Shown: positions 41,401 to 48,471 of the stretch, piece by piece | How positions within the stretch are numbered: the first letter of the stretch is position 1 | How the letters are laid out: every line of letters begins with the position of its first letter | IMG/VR virus record: IMGVR_UViG_3300009136_000002 | Coordinates: 1 to 64,000 of that record | DNA length: 64,000 nucleotides | DNA from: a virus | Reading direction: 5' to 3' (one strand) | Notes under the pieces: model-generated | The model's database searches: none | What the model was told of the DNA's origin: nothing | What the model saw: the letters and a program-made list of their open reading frames with translations, nothing else | Translations under genes and position numbers: made by a program

Positions 41401-42981
41401 TCTAGGTGGGATCGACTGAATGATGGAATTATTACCGGAACGCCTGACGACACAAATGGCGTTGGGGGTATGTTCTCCGATGATTTTCAGCGGAGCGGAT
41501 TTACGAATCCTTCTTTCCAGGGAACAAGCCTAGAGATTAAAGTTCATGTTCGCTGTAAAAACGCCGACAATGAACAGTTCGATATAAAATTGTACTCAGA
41601 TGGAAGCAGCCTTGATGGATCTAGCGGCCTAATTGCTGCAACGACGAGCTATGCCAATTACAGCCATAGTTTTTCAGTTCAAAAAACAGCGGCACAGCTC
41701 ACGAATTTGGAAGTAAGATTTAGTAGTTTCGCCAGCGTAGAGAGCCATGAATTATCAGAAATGGAAGTTGAAATTGTTAAGCCTTCATCTTCCAGTTCTT
41801 CTTCCTGTTCCAGTAGCTTTTCTTCATGCTCAAGCTCATTCTCAAGCTCTTCATCCTGCTTTTCTAGCAGCTCCTTTAGCTCAAGCTCATCATCTTTCAG
41901 TTCAAGCTCATCCAGTTCAAGCTCATCGCAAAGTTTCTCGACGTTTCAGACGCGAATATGGATGTATCCATCAATACCGGATGATTTAGTTGATGGATTT
42001 ACTTTCGGTGCTGGTAGTAACCCTGGCAACATCAATAACGGTATCTTTGGCCCTGGAGCATCACCGGATGATACGGCGGGAATAGGCAGCTCGTCGGACG
42101 GTTACTACGAAGCGGATCTATGGCCTAATGTCTTTTACTCAGGCCAAACAATAAATATCAAATCCCATTGGCGACTAAAAAATGATGGCCCTGGTACTGG
42201 CGATGTGAACGTGCAACTGCGTGACGGTGGTTCACCATACACTAATACAAATATCAATCCGACTACGAGTTGGGTGACTTACACCGTAGATCACAACCTA
42301 CAGTTGAATTGGATGGAAATTCAAAATATGCTCATGTGGATTGGCTTTGATGATACGGTCAACGCTGATCGACTTTCTGAGGTGGAAGTTGAGCTTATTT
42401 TTGGTAGTTCTTCAAGCTCCAGTTCATCCTCAGAATCTTGTAGCTCATCTTCATTCTCATCGTCCTCAAGCTCATCTTCATCAGCAGCTCCATTAACGAT
42501 ATTGAATCCTAATGGTGACTTCGATCATACATGGAGTGGTGCTACCGGATGGGATCAAATAAATGATTGGGATGATGGAGATCCAGCAAGGCAAAGCAGT
42601 ACGATTTTTGCCAGTACAGGCGTGACTGAAAAGACAGATTTTGAGAATCCTTCATTTTCTGGAAATTGCGAATCCATAGACGTAAAAATTGATGCCAGAT
42701 GGACTAATGGGCCAACATCGGTAGGAATCTCTCTGTACGATGGTGCAAGCATCATTGGTAGCGAACAAGTACAAGCTCTAACTCCAGCTTGGGCCGAATA
42801 CTCATGGAAATTTACAACTTCCAAAACGATGGAAGAGCTTAGTGATCTGAGAGTTTGGTTCCGATTCGCTCTTGGTGGACTCAATTTTGCTTTTATAGCT
42901 GCTTGTCAGGTGGAGATACATTTGCCAACTTCAAGCTCAAGCTCAAGCTGTAGTTCATCTTCCAGTTCAACATCGACTTAG
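32467..42981 (+). CDS. Giant serine-tract modular fibre/adhesin-like protein (3504 aa)
   Basis: Residues 1-320 look like a right-handed parallel beta-helix (repeated short strands, many Asn/Gly turns). After that, ten globular modules of about 120-165 aa alternate with eleven tracts made of Ser runs broken every 4-7 residues by Phe or Cys; a CDS(A/L/G)F phrase recurs about ten times. The tracts make up roughly half the protein. Modules fall into recurrent types: those at 34747, 39658 and 40771 share GxW...TGAWxxGYRPxKIR and end in FFxC; those at 37807, 41322 and 41936 share GIxGxGxSPDDTNG-like segments; those at 40213 and 42486 share FENPSxxGN and SLYDGASxIGSEQ. Probably an extended, perhaps glycosylated or disulfide-linked, receptor-binding fibre. 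The adjacent sugar-modification genes support this. Confidence 0.85.
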   Translation: MATSRRAATNENISTYDSGGGQDYSALATWEAATDIDLVTATQSEVLECYAGSHDDEVVIDGATTNTSYFRIIRPASGEGHDGYPHQDGSAAYFVTTTSNIDMFSVVEANCQLQDLIMSLDQDGGSAYCAALVGNNQYLIGCLAINPVNIGGDSKGFRENGGSGDTMYYINSIAIGCDDAAFQFDAGTSYVYNCHAIDSGEGFNESGGTVICKNCLGNGTTGSQDFDGSYDAASEYNSSGDGSAPGTNSRINQTFAFSDAGNDDFRLGYTDGGARNFGTDLSADGNFAFDDDIADGVMGAGKAGITRPQESVWDIGFHERTESSSSSSSSSCSSSFSSSSFSSCSSSFSSSSSCSSSSFSSSSSSFSSSCSSSSSSFSSSSSCSSSSFSSSSSSSSSSFSSSSSSCSSSFSSSSSCSSSSFSSSCSSSSSFSSSSSSSPSCVPPDWRWVDGSQLIVGTINTGVFCDTHACDLTEYVINELSGVGIPAFDQRFTFENVPKSTLDVSITGYYSGNPAHIVKIAIFNYQTLLWDDMTGAAQDFPSQATPSNYVFPLTGAGTPSDYVSVGNQLSIKIDHRSNGSAGHTFHMDCVHLTDTSSSSSSSSSCSSSFSSSSSSFSSSCSSSCSSSFSSSSSCSSSCSSSFSSSSSSFSSSCSSSSFSSSSSCSSSFSSSSSSCSSSSFSSSSCSSSFSSSSSCSSSFSSSSSSSFSSSSSCSSSFSSSSSCSSSFSSSSSCSSSSFSSSCSSCSSSFSSCSSSSSSSLECGQWIAYFDDSRWNPGGIVAPPFACTWDSVNWEWDSDLYSSQQWAYLETQGAWRSGYRPSKFRITFTGGSPLYACNLKDTAGNVIGGTNFPTNYFSGQVEAITFSTFDLRFLELQHNGTTQFQVTNIEFFTVCSSSSSSSSSFSSCSSSFSSSSSSFSSSSSCSSSFSSSSSSFSSSSSCSSSFSSSSSSFSSSSSSFSSSSSSYSSSSSSSLSSSSSSSFSSSCSSSCSSFSSSSFSSSSSSSSFSSSSSFSSSSSSSSSCSSSSSSFSSSCSSSSFSSSSSSSSFSSSSSCSSSSFSSSSSSSFSSSSSSRSSSCSSSCSSSFSSSSFSSSSSCSSSSPSSSSSSFSSSCSSSSFSSSSFSSSSSSFSSSSCSSSFSSSSSCSSSSFSSSSSCSSSSFSSSSSVSSSSSFSSSSSCSSSSFSSSSSSFSSSSSFSSSCSSSSSFSSSSSSSFSSSSSSFSSSSSSFSSSCSSSSFSSSSSCSSSFSSSSSCSSSFSSSCSSSFSFSSSSSSSSFSSSSSCSSSSFSSSSSCSSSSFSSSSSSFSSSSSESLSSSCSSSSSLSGSVSSSCSSSSSSQSSSSSVSSSSSCCSSVSSSSSSFSSSSSSFSSSSSVSSSSSCDSAFSSSSCSSSCSSSSESSSCLSSSCSSSSSCSSSSSADCDSIPVYGNNVLAVYPDWIWYDFGRVKVNEDSIEQVHTDARRYAGFESRKFVAEFRAGDQDPQGIEQRFPIGNPASLGVTRVYQLSFWIYPVDRTKIRVTIKHDDGTLNVHNYPGLTPNTWNLVSDLVNIQNNTNTVIAWHSGATESGTWYLDELALRWLVCPGSSSSSESSCSSSSCSSSSESSSSLSSSSSCSSCSSCDSLFSSSSSSSSFSSSSSSCSSSSTCSSSSFSSCSSSFSSCSSSFSSSSSSFSSSSSCSSSCSSSFSSSSSSFSSSSSSFSSSCSSSSSSLSFSSSCSSCDSGFSSSSSSSSFSSSSSCSSSFSSCSSSYSFSSSSSSSCDSAFSSSSSCSSSSSSSSESFQVLQGQYFYPQSDEGGYTVTPVGSGSSIADRVNNGIFGPGFSPGPDDTNGFQGSNGAYVRLRLSNPVFQGEAIEVRCTVRAFTFFAPPGRVDVRFESSFGVSHGTRTIYTITTGVPADYTVSWSLNKTAAELTDARLRVECQDPSWNDRVTELELQVIIEGSSSSSCSSSSSCDSAFSSSSSSSSLSSVSVSSCSSSCDSAFSSSSSSSSQSSVSISSSSSSYSSSCSSSSSCDSAFSSSSSSSSFSSSSSSFSSSSSCSSSSSCSSCDSAFSSSCSSSSFSSSSSSSSSCSSSFSSCSSSSCSSSFSSSSCSSCDSAFSSSCSSSSSSFSSSCSSSFSSSSPSLSFSSCSSCSSCDSAFSSSSSSSFSSSSSSFSSSCSSSFSSSSSSSCSSSSFSSSSCSSSFSSSSSCSSSSSSFSSSSSSFSSSSSSFSSSCSSSFSSSSSSFSSSSSSFSSSCSSSSFSSSSSFSSSSSSFSSSSSSSSFSSSSSFSSSSSSFSSSSSCSSSSFSSSCSSSSSSFSSSSSCSSSFSSSSSSFSSSSSNCSSSSCSSSFSSSSFSSSSSRSSSSSSFSSSSSSFSSSSSCSSSFSSCSSSFSSSSESFSSSSSSQSSSSSCSAGQWISQFGAPSTFGCGLGFGTTKWSTTGGNTRHVNSSPDYFDACGPGGFGLAATGAWKTGYRPTKIRVTITGGTLSWTLSDGSGVIASASNQIGSPAAEVNIGGQVSDIVSFGPADEFTGWHIEDIEFFVCSSSSSSFSSCSSSESSSSSSSSFSSSSSSFSSSSSSFSSSSSCSSSSESSSSSPVPFFTGINPDEDVDITGWTLSGQATAWECTEDFSAGDPARNDDYVYALAANTIKLGFENPSYAGNSYYVRVKFSAASGGSQGSLGMSLYDGASQIGSEQIFAPQLLPGTWSEFEYSFATTKTAAELSDMRVWFRWISGLSILVSSVQIDISLASSSSSSLSESSSSESVSSCSSSHSLSSSSSCESGAWVDVFTPEWVCSANCSYNATLDQFEEAGPGMSIRESGTWNVGYRPIKIRAYGHTPGGWGELNLRDNVGGGNVIANDDGGGSGYVAGTPVDIDWSYGIDMARIDSPWDTLTNVQFFICGSSSSSSFSSCSSSFSSSSSSFSSSSSSSSFSSSSSSFSSSSSFSSSSSFSSSSSSFSSSSSESQILQSQFIRPDEDVSASNITFGSGSSRWDRLNDGIITGTPDDTNGVGGMFSDDFQRSGFTNPSFQGTSLEIKVHVRCKNADNEQFDIKLYSDGSSLDGSSGLIAATTSYANYSHSFSVQKTAAQLTNLEVRFSSFASVESHELSEMEVEIVKPSSSSSSSCSSSFSSCSSSFSSSSSCFSSSSFSSSSSSFSSSSSSSSSSQSFSTFQTRIWMYPSIPDDLVDGFTFGAGSNPGNINNGIFGPGASPDDTAGIGSSSDGYYEADLWPNVFYSGQTINIKSHWRLKNDGPGTGDVNVQLRDGGSPYTNTNINPTTSWVTYTVDHNLQLNWMEIQNMLMWIGFDDTVNADRLSEVEVELIFGSSSSSSSSSESCSSSSFSSSSSSSSSAAPLTILNPNGDFDHTWSGATGWDQINDWDDGDPARQSSTIFASTGVTEKTDFENPSFSGNCESIDVKIDARWTNGPTSVGISLYDGASIIGSEQVQALTPAWAEYSWKFTTSKTMEELSDLRVWFRFALGGLNFAFIAACQVEIHLPTSSSSSSCSSSSSSTST
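33430..42978 (+). repeat. Serine-tract repeat DNA (eleven blocks)
   Basis: Ser-coding blocks lie at about 33430-33783, 34252-34744, 35145-36726, 37219-37806, 38293-39657, 40054-40212, 40678-40770, 41137-41320, 41786-41935, 42406-42485 and 42933-42978. Both Ser codon families (TCN and AGY) are mixed base by base, so there is no long exact DNA repeat although the protein is highly repetitive. The opposite strand reads as long Leu/Glu/Asp-rich frames, which are artefacts. Confidence 0.9.
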
Positions 42982-43018
42982 GGCTTGCATTAGAATTTGG
43001 GCTGGTTAAAATCGGGCT

Positions 43019-43564
43019 ATGTACGATCTCAACTACTACGAAAATTTACTGAGGATTCACAGCGCCACGGCAGAGCGGATCAGCGACATTCGCTGGCATT
43101 TTATAGAGCAAGGTGTTTACTTGCCAGCCGGACGAGGATGGCGCTCAAAGTTGAAGGTGCTGGACTATGGTTCCGGTGTCGGCTGGTTTCGAGCATGGCG
43201 ACCCCCCTGGGCTGACGTATGGAGCTATGATTTGGGCCTGTATCCACAAACAGGCATCGACATGGTTCCCTATGACGTAACGTGCTTTTGGGACGTTCTG
43301 GAGCATATTAGGGACTTTCAGGACATAGAGCCGATCCTGATGCTCTCCAAGAAAGTTGCTTGCACGGTTCCGATCATACCGGAGGAAGGCCTGAGTGAAT
43401 GGAAGCATTTTAAACCAGGGGAACATTTACATTATTTCACTAAGGACTCCCTGATCGCGCTCTTTGATAAGTTTGGATTCAGCCCTATGGTTGAAAATGA
43501 TTGTGAATGTCCTCCACGCAAAGATGTAACAACCTTTTTGTTTGCTAATCGCTGGAGGCCATAA
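43019..43564 (+). CDS. SAM-dependent methyltransferase-like protein (181 aa)
   Basis: Class I methyltransferase of the Methyltransf_11/23 type, expected to use S-adenosylmethionine. Motif I is VLDYGSGVGWF near residues 47-57; FWDVLEHIRDF near 89-99 matches the motif IV region; WKHFKPGEHLHYFTKDSL and the FDKFGF ending are typical of this type. Slightly short, so the N-terminal part of the fold may be trimmed. First of the sugar-modification cluster, where it could methylate a sugar. Confidence 0.7.
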   Translation: MYDLNYYENLLRIHSATAERISDIRWHFIEQGVYLPAGRGWRSKLKVLDYGSGVGWFRAWRPPWADVWSYDLGLYPQTGIDMVPYDVTCFWDVLEHIRDFQDIEPILMLSKKVACTVPIIPEEGLSEWKHFKPGEHLHYFTKDSLIALFDKFGFSPMVENDCECPPRKDVTTFLFANRWRP

Positions 43565-43791
43565 TGCTAGATTTTATCGAAATGAGGAAACAGCTCCAAA
43601 AAGCCCTGGCAAGCGGTAAATTGTTTGTGAGGATCAGCTACATGGACGAAGAGGAAACGATCCAGCATTACTACTTAACTCACAACTTTCCCAGGGAAGA
43701 TATAATGCTCAGTATCGAGCATATCGCTAAAGAAATTCTTCCCGAATCCCTAGAAACAGAAACCGAAACAGATGAGGAAGATAATCCTTAG
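43564..43791 (+). CDS. Small acidic protein (75 aa)
   Basis: Helical start (FIEMRKQLQKALASGK), a strand-like FVRISYMDEEETIQHYYL and a Glu/Thr-rich tail. Overlaps both flanking genes. No family recognised; possibly an accessory factor of the glycosyltransferases. Confidence 0.6.
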   Translation: MLDFIEMRKQLQKALASGKLFVRISYMDEEETIQHYYLTHNFPREDIMLSIEHIAKEILPESLETETETDEEDNP

Positions 43792-44698
43792 AAACGGACA
43801 GAGCCCTGGTGACGTATTGACCATGACTAGGGCTGTCGCCGACTTTGCTAACTCATATCCTGATTTCCTGATCGACGTAAGAAGTCCCTGTGCCGAAATT
43901 TGGGAGAATAATCCCTGGCTGCATCCACTCGATGAAAACGACGAAGAGGTGGAACAGTTCGACATCGGCTATGATGCCATTCACAACAGCGGCGTTACAG
44001 GGATACATTTCGCTGACGGATTCAGGCTGGATATTGAGAAGAAGCTCGATGTCAAGATCCTACCAACAGGGATCTTGCCGGAGCTTTGGGTTAGCGATGA
44101 AGAGAAAAGCTGGATAAATCAGGCTGAGGTTGAGTTCGGCTGGAAAGACAAATTCTGGCTCCTTAATGCCGGATCTAAGCCGGACAATGCACTCAAGCAA
44201 TATCATCGCTGGCAAGAAGTTGTAGACATTCTCACACGGTTCTTTGACAACAGAATAAAGATAGTCCAGATAGGCCATGAGGCCCATCATCATCCAGACC
44301 TTACGGGTGTCCTTTCCCTGGTAGGCAAGACGGATCTCCGGCAACTCATACGATTATGCCATTGGTCTGAGGGAACAATAGGCCCGATCAGCTTTCAATT
44401 CGTCCTGGCCGCAGCCCTGCAGAAACCTTATGTGTGCGTGGCAGCGGGCAAAGAAGGTGTGCGCTGGCATCTATATCCTCATGGACGCTATCTTTACACA
44501 AATGGCTGTCTTGAATGCTGTGAATGGGATGGGTGCTGGCGCGGTGGGGGTCACACTAAATGCCTGACGATGGAGAATGGATCTCCCAAATGTTTCACGA
44601 TGATTAAGCCCTACATGATCGCAGATGCCGTGAAGATGTACTACGAAGGGGGCAAGCTAAACTTTGATTGGCGAGTACCACGAGAAGAAACTGGTTGA
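43772..44698 (+). CDS. Glycosyltransferase family 9-like protein (308 aa)
   Basis: Resembles ADP-heptose/LPS heptosyltransferase-type GT-B enzymes: RNGQSPGDVLTMTRAVADF at the N-terminus (the GDxL pattern), and a C-terminal donor half with WLLNAGSKPDN and LVGKTDLRQLIRLCHWSEG...GPISFQFVLAAAL. The late Cys-rich segment (CLECCEWDGCWRGG) is unusual. Likely transfers an activated sugar to a phage or host surface target. Overlaps the upstream and downstream genes, so expressed as a unit. Confidence 0.7.
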   Translation: MRKIILRNGQSPGDVLTMTRAVADFANSYPDFLIDVRSPCAEIWENNPWLHPLDENDEEVEQFDIGYDAIHNSGVTGIHFADGFRLDIEKKLDVKILPTGILPELWVSDEEKSWINQAEVEFGWKDKFWLLNAGSKPDNALKQYHRWQEVVDILTRFFDNRIKIVQIGHEAHHHPDLTGVLSLVGKTDLRQLIRLCHWSEGTIGPISFQFVLAAALQKPYVCVAAGKEGVRWHLYPHGRYLYTNGCLECCEWDGCWRGGGHTKCLTMENGSPKCFTMIKPYMIADAVKMYYEGGKLNFDWRVPREETG

Positions 44699-45428
44699 GT
44701 ACCTTGAGCCAGGGCAGCGTGTCCTGATTCGATTCGGTCATGGCTGGGGCGATACCCTGATGTTCATGCCGATCTTCGAGCGGCTGCAGGATCTCTACGC
44801 TGATGTGCATTTCGATCTGTATCTCGAATGTGGTCAGGAATGTATTTTCGAGTCATTTCCGGATAAAGAGGGGCCGGATCACGATTACGTTTTCCACCTT
44901 GATTTTCCTATGTCGGAGGGATCTGGACTCACTAAAGCGCAGAAATGCTGCGTGGATGAGCTTGGAATTGATCCTTTATCTGAAATTGCGGCTTTGCCGA
45001 AGAAACCATCGCCGATTGTTTCAGTCCATTTTCAAGGTACGGCCTTACCGAATTCGGTCAACTGTCCAGAGGAGGTAGCGCGAAAAGTATGGCAGGAGGT
45101 TTTGGATGCTGGAAAAATTCCCGTTGAAGCCCATTTTAGGCATTTGTTTCACAATCCTGCTAATACTCGCTATGGGTTTATTGATCGTCATGTACGGTAT
45201 TGTAATGCTAATTTGTCTAATCTCATCGGTCTTATACAAGTATCTTTCGCCTTTGTCGGAATTGCTTCTGGCCCTCTTGTTACTGCTCTATCAGTCATGC
45301 CGACAAGGACGTTTTACCTGGAGAGGAATCACAAGATTACGGATTATGTAAAGCACCTGGACGTTAAGGCAGTTCATGTAGATCACTACGAGGATGGGAT
45401 GGTGAGTGAATGGCTGACTACGCTATGA
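44664..45428 (+). CDS. Second GT9-like glycosyltransferase (254 aa)
   Basis: TTG start inside the end of the previous gene. N-terminus VLIRFGHGWGDTLMFMPIFERL again shows the heptosyltransferase GDxLxxxP pattern; the C-terminal half has IVSVHFQGTALPNSV and LIGLIQVSFAFVGIASGPLVTAL. Shorter than typical GT9 enzymes. May form a pair with the preceding protein, each supplying part of the activity. Confidence 0.65.
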   Translation: MIGEYHEKKLVEYLEPGQRVLIRFGHGWGDTLMFMPIFERLQDLYADVHFDLYLECGQECIFESFPDKEGPDHDYVFHLDFPMSEGSGLTKAQKCCVDELGIDPLSEIAALPKKPSPIVSVHFQGTALPNSVNCPEEVARKVWQEVLDAGKIPVEAHFRHLFHNPANTRYGFIDRHVRYCNANLSNLIGLIQVSFAFVGIASGPLVTALSVMPTRTFYLERNHKITDYVKHLDVKAVHVDHYEDGMVSEWLTTL

Positions 45429-46300
45429 TTTTCAGTACCACTAGAGGCTATATGCCAGGAACGAATGGCATTTTAAATGCAATGGAATACTACGGCATGA
45501 CTCACATTGATGTCTATGTGATCCAGGTAAATTTCGAGCTAGATCAGGAATACAAAGATCAATGGCCTAATGTGAATTTCGAGGTCATTGACCCTACCAT
45601 GTGGCACGAGCCAAAGAATGCCGGATGGTATTGCCGATTCGCACCACCCTGGAGAGCCATTCAGCTACTCGATCAGTACAAGGTCGTCAACATTCACGGA
45701 GCCGATGTCTGCCCGCTTAAAGATGTCACCATGTACTACGACTTGTCGGCAAAGACAGGCCAGATCATTGTCGGCACAAATGAGCAAGGCTGCGCTGATT
45801 ATTCACGAATGACTGAGAAGGGGAAACACCCTTACGTCCATACCTGGATGATCCCTTACGCTGATATACCGTGCTTTGTTACTCGACATCAAAAGGCGGT
45901 TTTGGAGCTGGTTCTTGATCTTCACCGGAGGCCTGATTGCACCTTGAGTTGGATGGATGCACTCAACTATGCCTTGCGGGATCTCGAACAAGAGCCCATT
46001 GCGCTCCCTGGCAACCTGTGGGTTTTCAATCTTAGCTCCCAGGGCAAGGTGAGGAGAGAGGGAGACAAGATTTTCTATCTCGACCAGCAAATGAACCAGT
46101 TTCACAGGAAATACTGGATTGCTAACTTTTGCAGAAAGTACCTGGCTCCGAATAGTCCTAACTGCGGCCACAACCACCTGATCTTTAATCAGATGTGGAA
46201 TTTTTTCAATAGAGAATGTCGAGTACAATGGCTAGAGGGCTTGGAAGTATGGGACGGAGTACATCAGTCACAATCATTGGAACACGGCCCCAATTCATAA
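45410..46300 (+). CDS. GT8-like glycosyltransferase (296 aa)
   Basis: GT-A fold protein related to the gene at 47279: both open with YAxI followed by a YxPGxxxxxNxMExxGxTH pattern. The HGADVC near residue 98 may be the metal-binding DxD-like site, although it is not a clean DxD. Central DCTLSWMDALNYALRDLEQ and a Trp/Asn-rich C-terminus are present. Probably uses a UDP-sugar. Gene duplication within the cluster is likely. Confidence 0.65.
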   Translation: MADYAMIFSTTRGYMPGTNGILNAMEYYGMTHIDVYVIQVNFELDQEYKDQWPNVNFEVIDPTMWHEPKNAGWYCRFAPPWRAIQLLDQYKVVNIHGADVCPLKDVTMYYDLSAKTGQIIVGTNEQGCADYSRMTEKGKHPYVHTWMIPYADIPCFVTRHQKAVLELVLDLHRRPDCTLSWMDALNYALRDLEQEPIALPGNLWVFNLSSQGKVRREGDKIFYLDQQMNQFHRKYWIANFCRKYLAPNSPNCGHNHLIFNQMWNFFNRECRVQWLEGLEVWDGVHQSQSLEHGPNS

Positions 46301-47289
46301 AAGCAGCCTCAATCAACTTCGATGAAGATAAGGTCGATAACTTCCTGGTTCACACAGGCCAGCATTACGATTATGGTCTGTCCAGGCAGTTTTGGAAACT
46401 GAGAAAGAAAGAGCCGGATCAGGTACTCAACTGTGCCAGCCATGATCCGACGATCCAGATGAAGTTGATGCTGGATCAAATCGCGCCGATCCTGATCCAT
46501 AGGAAACCCGACTATGTGATCGTGGTCGGCGATTGTAATTCTACCCTGGGTGGTGCTTTAACTGCGGAGCTACTGAAAATTCCGGTCATTCACATAGAGG
46601 CTGGATTAAGGTCGTTCGATTGGACTATGCCGGAGGAAAGAAACCGTTACCTGACGGATCACCTAGCCCAGGTGAATTTCTGTGTGACAGCCGAAAACAA
46701 GAGGCAGATCGAGAGGGAAACACATTTCCCCAGGCCCATGATGCAGCAATGGTATGGCTCACCGCCGAATCATAACTATGTGGTCGGTGACACGCTTTAT
46801 GATTCGATGATGTCCTTCATAGATGAAACCGTACCGATGCTGGGTGACTATTTCCTGGCAACAGTACACAGGGAAGCGAACGCAAATGAGCATATTGAGG
46901 AAATTCTGGATGCCCTGAATTCACTCGAACAGAGGGTCATTTTCCCCAAGCATCCACGCATTAAGCTGGAGAAAGAATATAAGAATATCGAAGTATTGAA
47001 ACCAGTTGATTATGTCACGATGTTAAGCCTACAGCTTGGCGCTGATATGATCTTTACCGACTCCGGCGGTGTTGGCCGTGAAGCTGTGTGGCTCGGCAAG
47101 CGATGTGTGATGCTGAGGGGAAATACTGAATTCCCTGAATTTGTTCATTCAGGCCATGTGGTACTGGCTGGTCACAGCAAGGAAGCTATAGTCGATGCTC
47201 AATTCGCGCATTGGCCCTCTGAGCCCTGCGATCACGGACAGGATGGCAACGCTGGAGCGAGGATAGCGGAGGTTATCTATGGGCTCTAA
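46249..47289 (+). CDS. wecB: UDP-N-acetylglucosamine 2-epimerase, non-hydrolysing (346 aa)
   Basis: Interconverts UDP-GlcNAc and UDP-ManNAc. Family marks are clear: GTRPQFIK near residues 11-18, HTGQHYDYGLS near 36, GDCNSTLGGALTA, HIEAGLRSFD, PEERNRYLTDHLA, TVHREAN and FTDSGGVGREAVWLGK, including the usual catalytic His, Glu and Asp positions. Overlaps the previous gene by about 50 bases; an ATG 11 codons upstream is also possible. It would feed a ManNAc-type sugar to the neighbouring transferases. Confidence 0.9.
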   Translation: MGRSTSVTIIGTRPQFIKAASINFDEDKVDNFLVHTGQHYDYGLSRQFWKLRKKEPDQVLNCASHDPTIQMKLMLDQIAPILIHRKPDYVIVVGDCNSTLGGALTAELLKIPVIHIEAGLRSFDWTMPEERNRYLTDHLAQVNFCVTAENKRQIERETHFPRPMMQQWYGSPPNHNYVVGDTLYDSMMSFIDETVPMLGDYFLATVHREANANEHIEEILDALNSLEQRVIFPKHPRIKLEKEYKNIEVLKPVDYVTMLSLQLGADMIFTDSGGVGREAVWLGKRCVMLRGNTEFPEFVHSGHVVLAGHSKEAIVDAQFAHWPSEPCDHGQDGNAGARIAEVIYGL

Positions 47290-48193
47290 CTACGCTTACA
47301 TTGTAGCCGCCAGCGAGAATTACATTCCTGGCCTGATGGCAATGTTCAACAGCATGGAGCGGATCGGCAGTACGCACGATGTCATTCTAATTTCGTTCCG
47401 ATTGCCGGATTGGTTCTTTGAGGATCTGGAACAAAGAGCTTATCCATTTCACATAAAGCTGGTTGATTCTGAGGGTGAAAATCAGATCCATCAGACAGCC
47501 ATTGAGCGTTTCCGCGTGGCCTGTGAGGTCGGCACTACCTATGATGCCATTTGCTTGCTGGACGCGGATATGTGGGTCGAGGCTAATGTAGATGTGTTCT
47601 TCCTGGCTGCGAGTAAGGGACTGATCGTTACTGGCAGTAACGGCATGATTATCAACTTCAACAAAGCCTACCAGGAACAATACCAATGCTTTCTTGAGGC
47701 TGATGAGTGGCCGTATCCGCAGATCCATACGACTGTGCCGATCTTCATAGATACTCGCAACTTCGATTGGTTCGATGAGCTTTATAAGTCCAGGCGGGTA
47801 GATGCCTGGGATGATTTCCTGTACCTGAATCTCCTGGGGATCAAGCTCCGCAAGTACGAGAAGATGATCTGTATGCCGCCATACGCCTTCACCGGAATTC
47901 ATCATTGGCAGATGAAGCCGGAAACGGGAGTGATTGAGAAGGGTGATCTACTACTCTCCGGCACAGAAGAACAAGTCTACATGGTGCATGGTAAATGGTG
48001 GGATGAGGGCTGGCTGCAGGATCTCTTGCCAACAATGGCAGGATATTGGCTCGATGAAGGGATTAGTGAAAGAGGACAAGGAAGAACACATAATGCAATT
48101 AACTCCCTACTAAACCGTTTTCGCAGCTTGGTACAAGAAGGAGATCAATCATGGCAAACATTATTACAAGAGGGGGCGCTTTTCTTACCCTAA
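47279..48193 (+). CDS. GT8/glycogenin-like glycosyltransferase (304 aa)
   Basis: GT-A enzyme with a clear DxD: AICLLDADMWVEANVD near residue 95-110, followed by GSNGMIINFNKAY and TVPIFIDTRNFDWF. The late HGKWWDEG may be the second metal/phosphate-binding His motif of GT8 enzymes. Paralogue of the gene at 45410. It overlaps the epimerase by 11 bases and the next virion gene by 43 bases. Likely adds a sugar to a protein Ser/Tyr or glycan acceptor. Confidence 0.7.
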   Translation: MGSNYAYIVAASENYIPGLMAMFNSMERIGSTHDVILISFRLPDWFFEDLEQRAYPFHIKLVDSEGENQIHQTAIERFRVACEVGTTYDAICLLDADMWVEANVDVFFLAASKGLIVTGSNGMIINFNKAYQEQYQCFLEADEWPYPQIHTTVPIFIDTRNFDWFDELYKSRRVDAWDDFLYLNLLGIKLRKYEKMICMPPYAFTGIHHWQMKPETGVIEKGDLLLSGTEEQVYMVHGKWWDEGWLQDLLPTMAGYWLDEGISERGQGRTHNAINSLLNRFRSLVQEGDQSWQTLLQEGALFLP

Positions 48194-48471
48194 CCTCGAT
48201 AGATACTGATGTTACGGCCTTTGATCTGTGGCCGGAACAATCCGTGGCTGGCATTCCAATTATCAGCATTGATTTCACAATTTCAGCCGGAACGGATAAA
48301 TGTGTTATCAGGGAAGGATCGCTGACAGGCCCGATAATCTTCTCGAACATAGCGGGTGAACACGTTATCAAACCATTTGGCGGAAAACCTGTGCGGCCAT
48401 GCCTGGACGTTTCAGAGGGCAGCTATGGTGCTACAGCCGCGCTAATCATTCACATCGGCGATACCGGATAA
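48151..48471 (+). CDS. Small beta-rich virion-like protein (106 aa)
   Basis: Starts with AGAAGGAG upstream although its 5' end lies inside the glycosyltransferase gene. Sequence is beta-rich (RGGAFLTLTSIDTDVTAF, IPIISIDFTISAGTDKCVI) with KPFGGKPVRPCLDV; probable capsid decoration or tail-tip small protein. The following gene starts on its stop (TAATG). No named family. Confidence 0.6.
   Translation: MANIITRGGAFLTLTSIDTDVTAFDLWPEQSVAGIPIISIDFTISAGTDKCVIREGSLTGPIIFSNIAGEHVIKPFGGKPVRPCLDVSEGSYGATAALIIHIGDTG

Noticed and set aside
32467-42981. Diversity-generating retroelement target
   Set aside because: No reverse transcriptase, no template repeat and no adenine-biased variation were seen; repetition here is of Ser tracts and modules.
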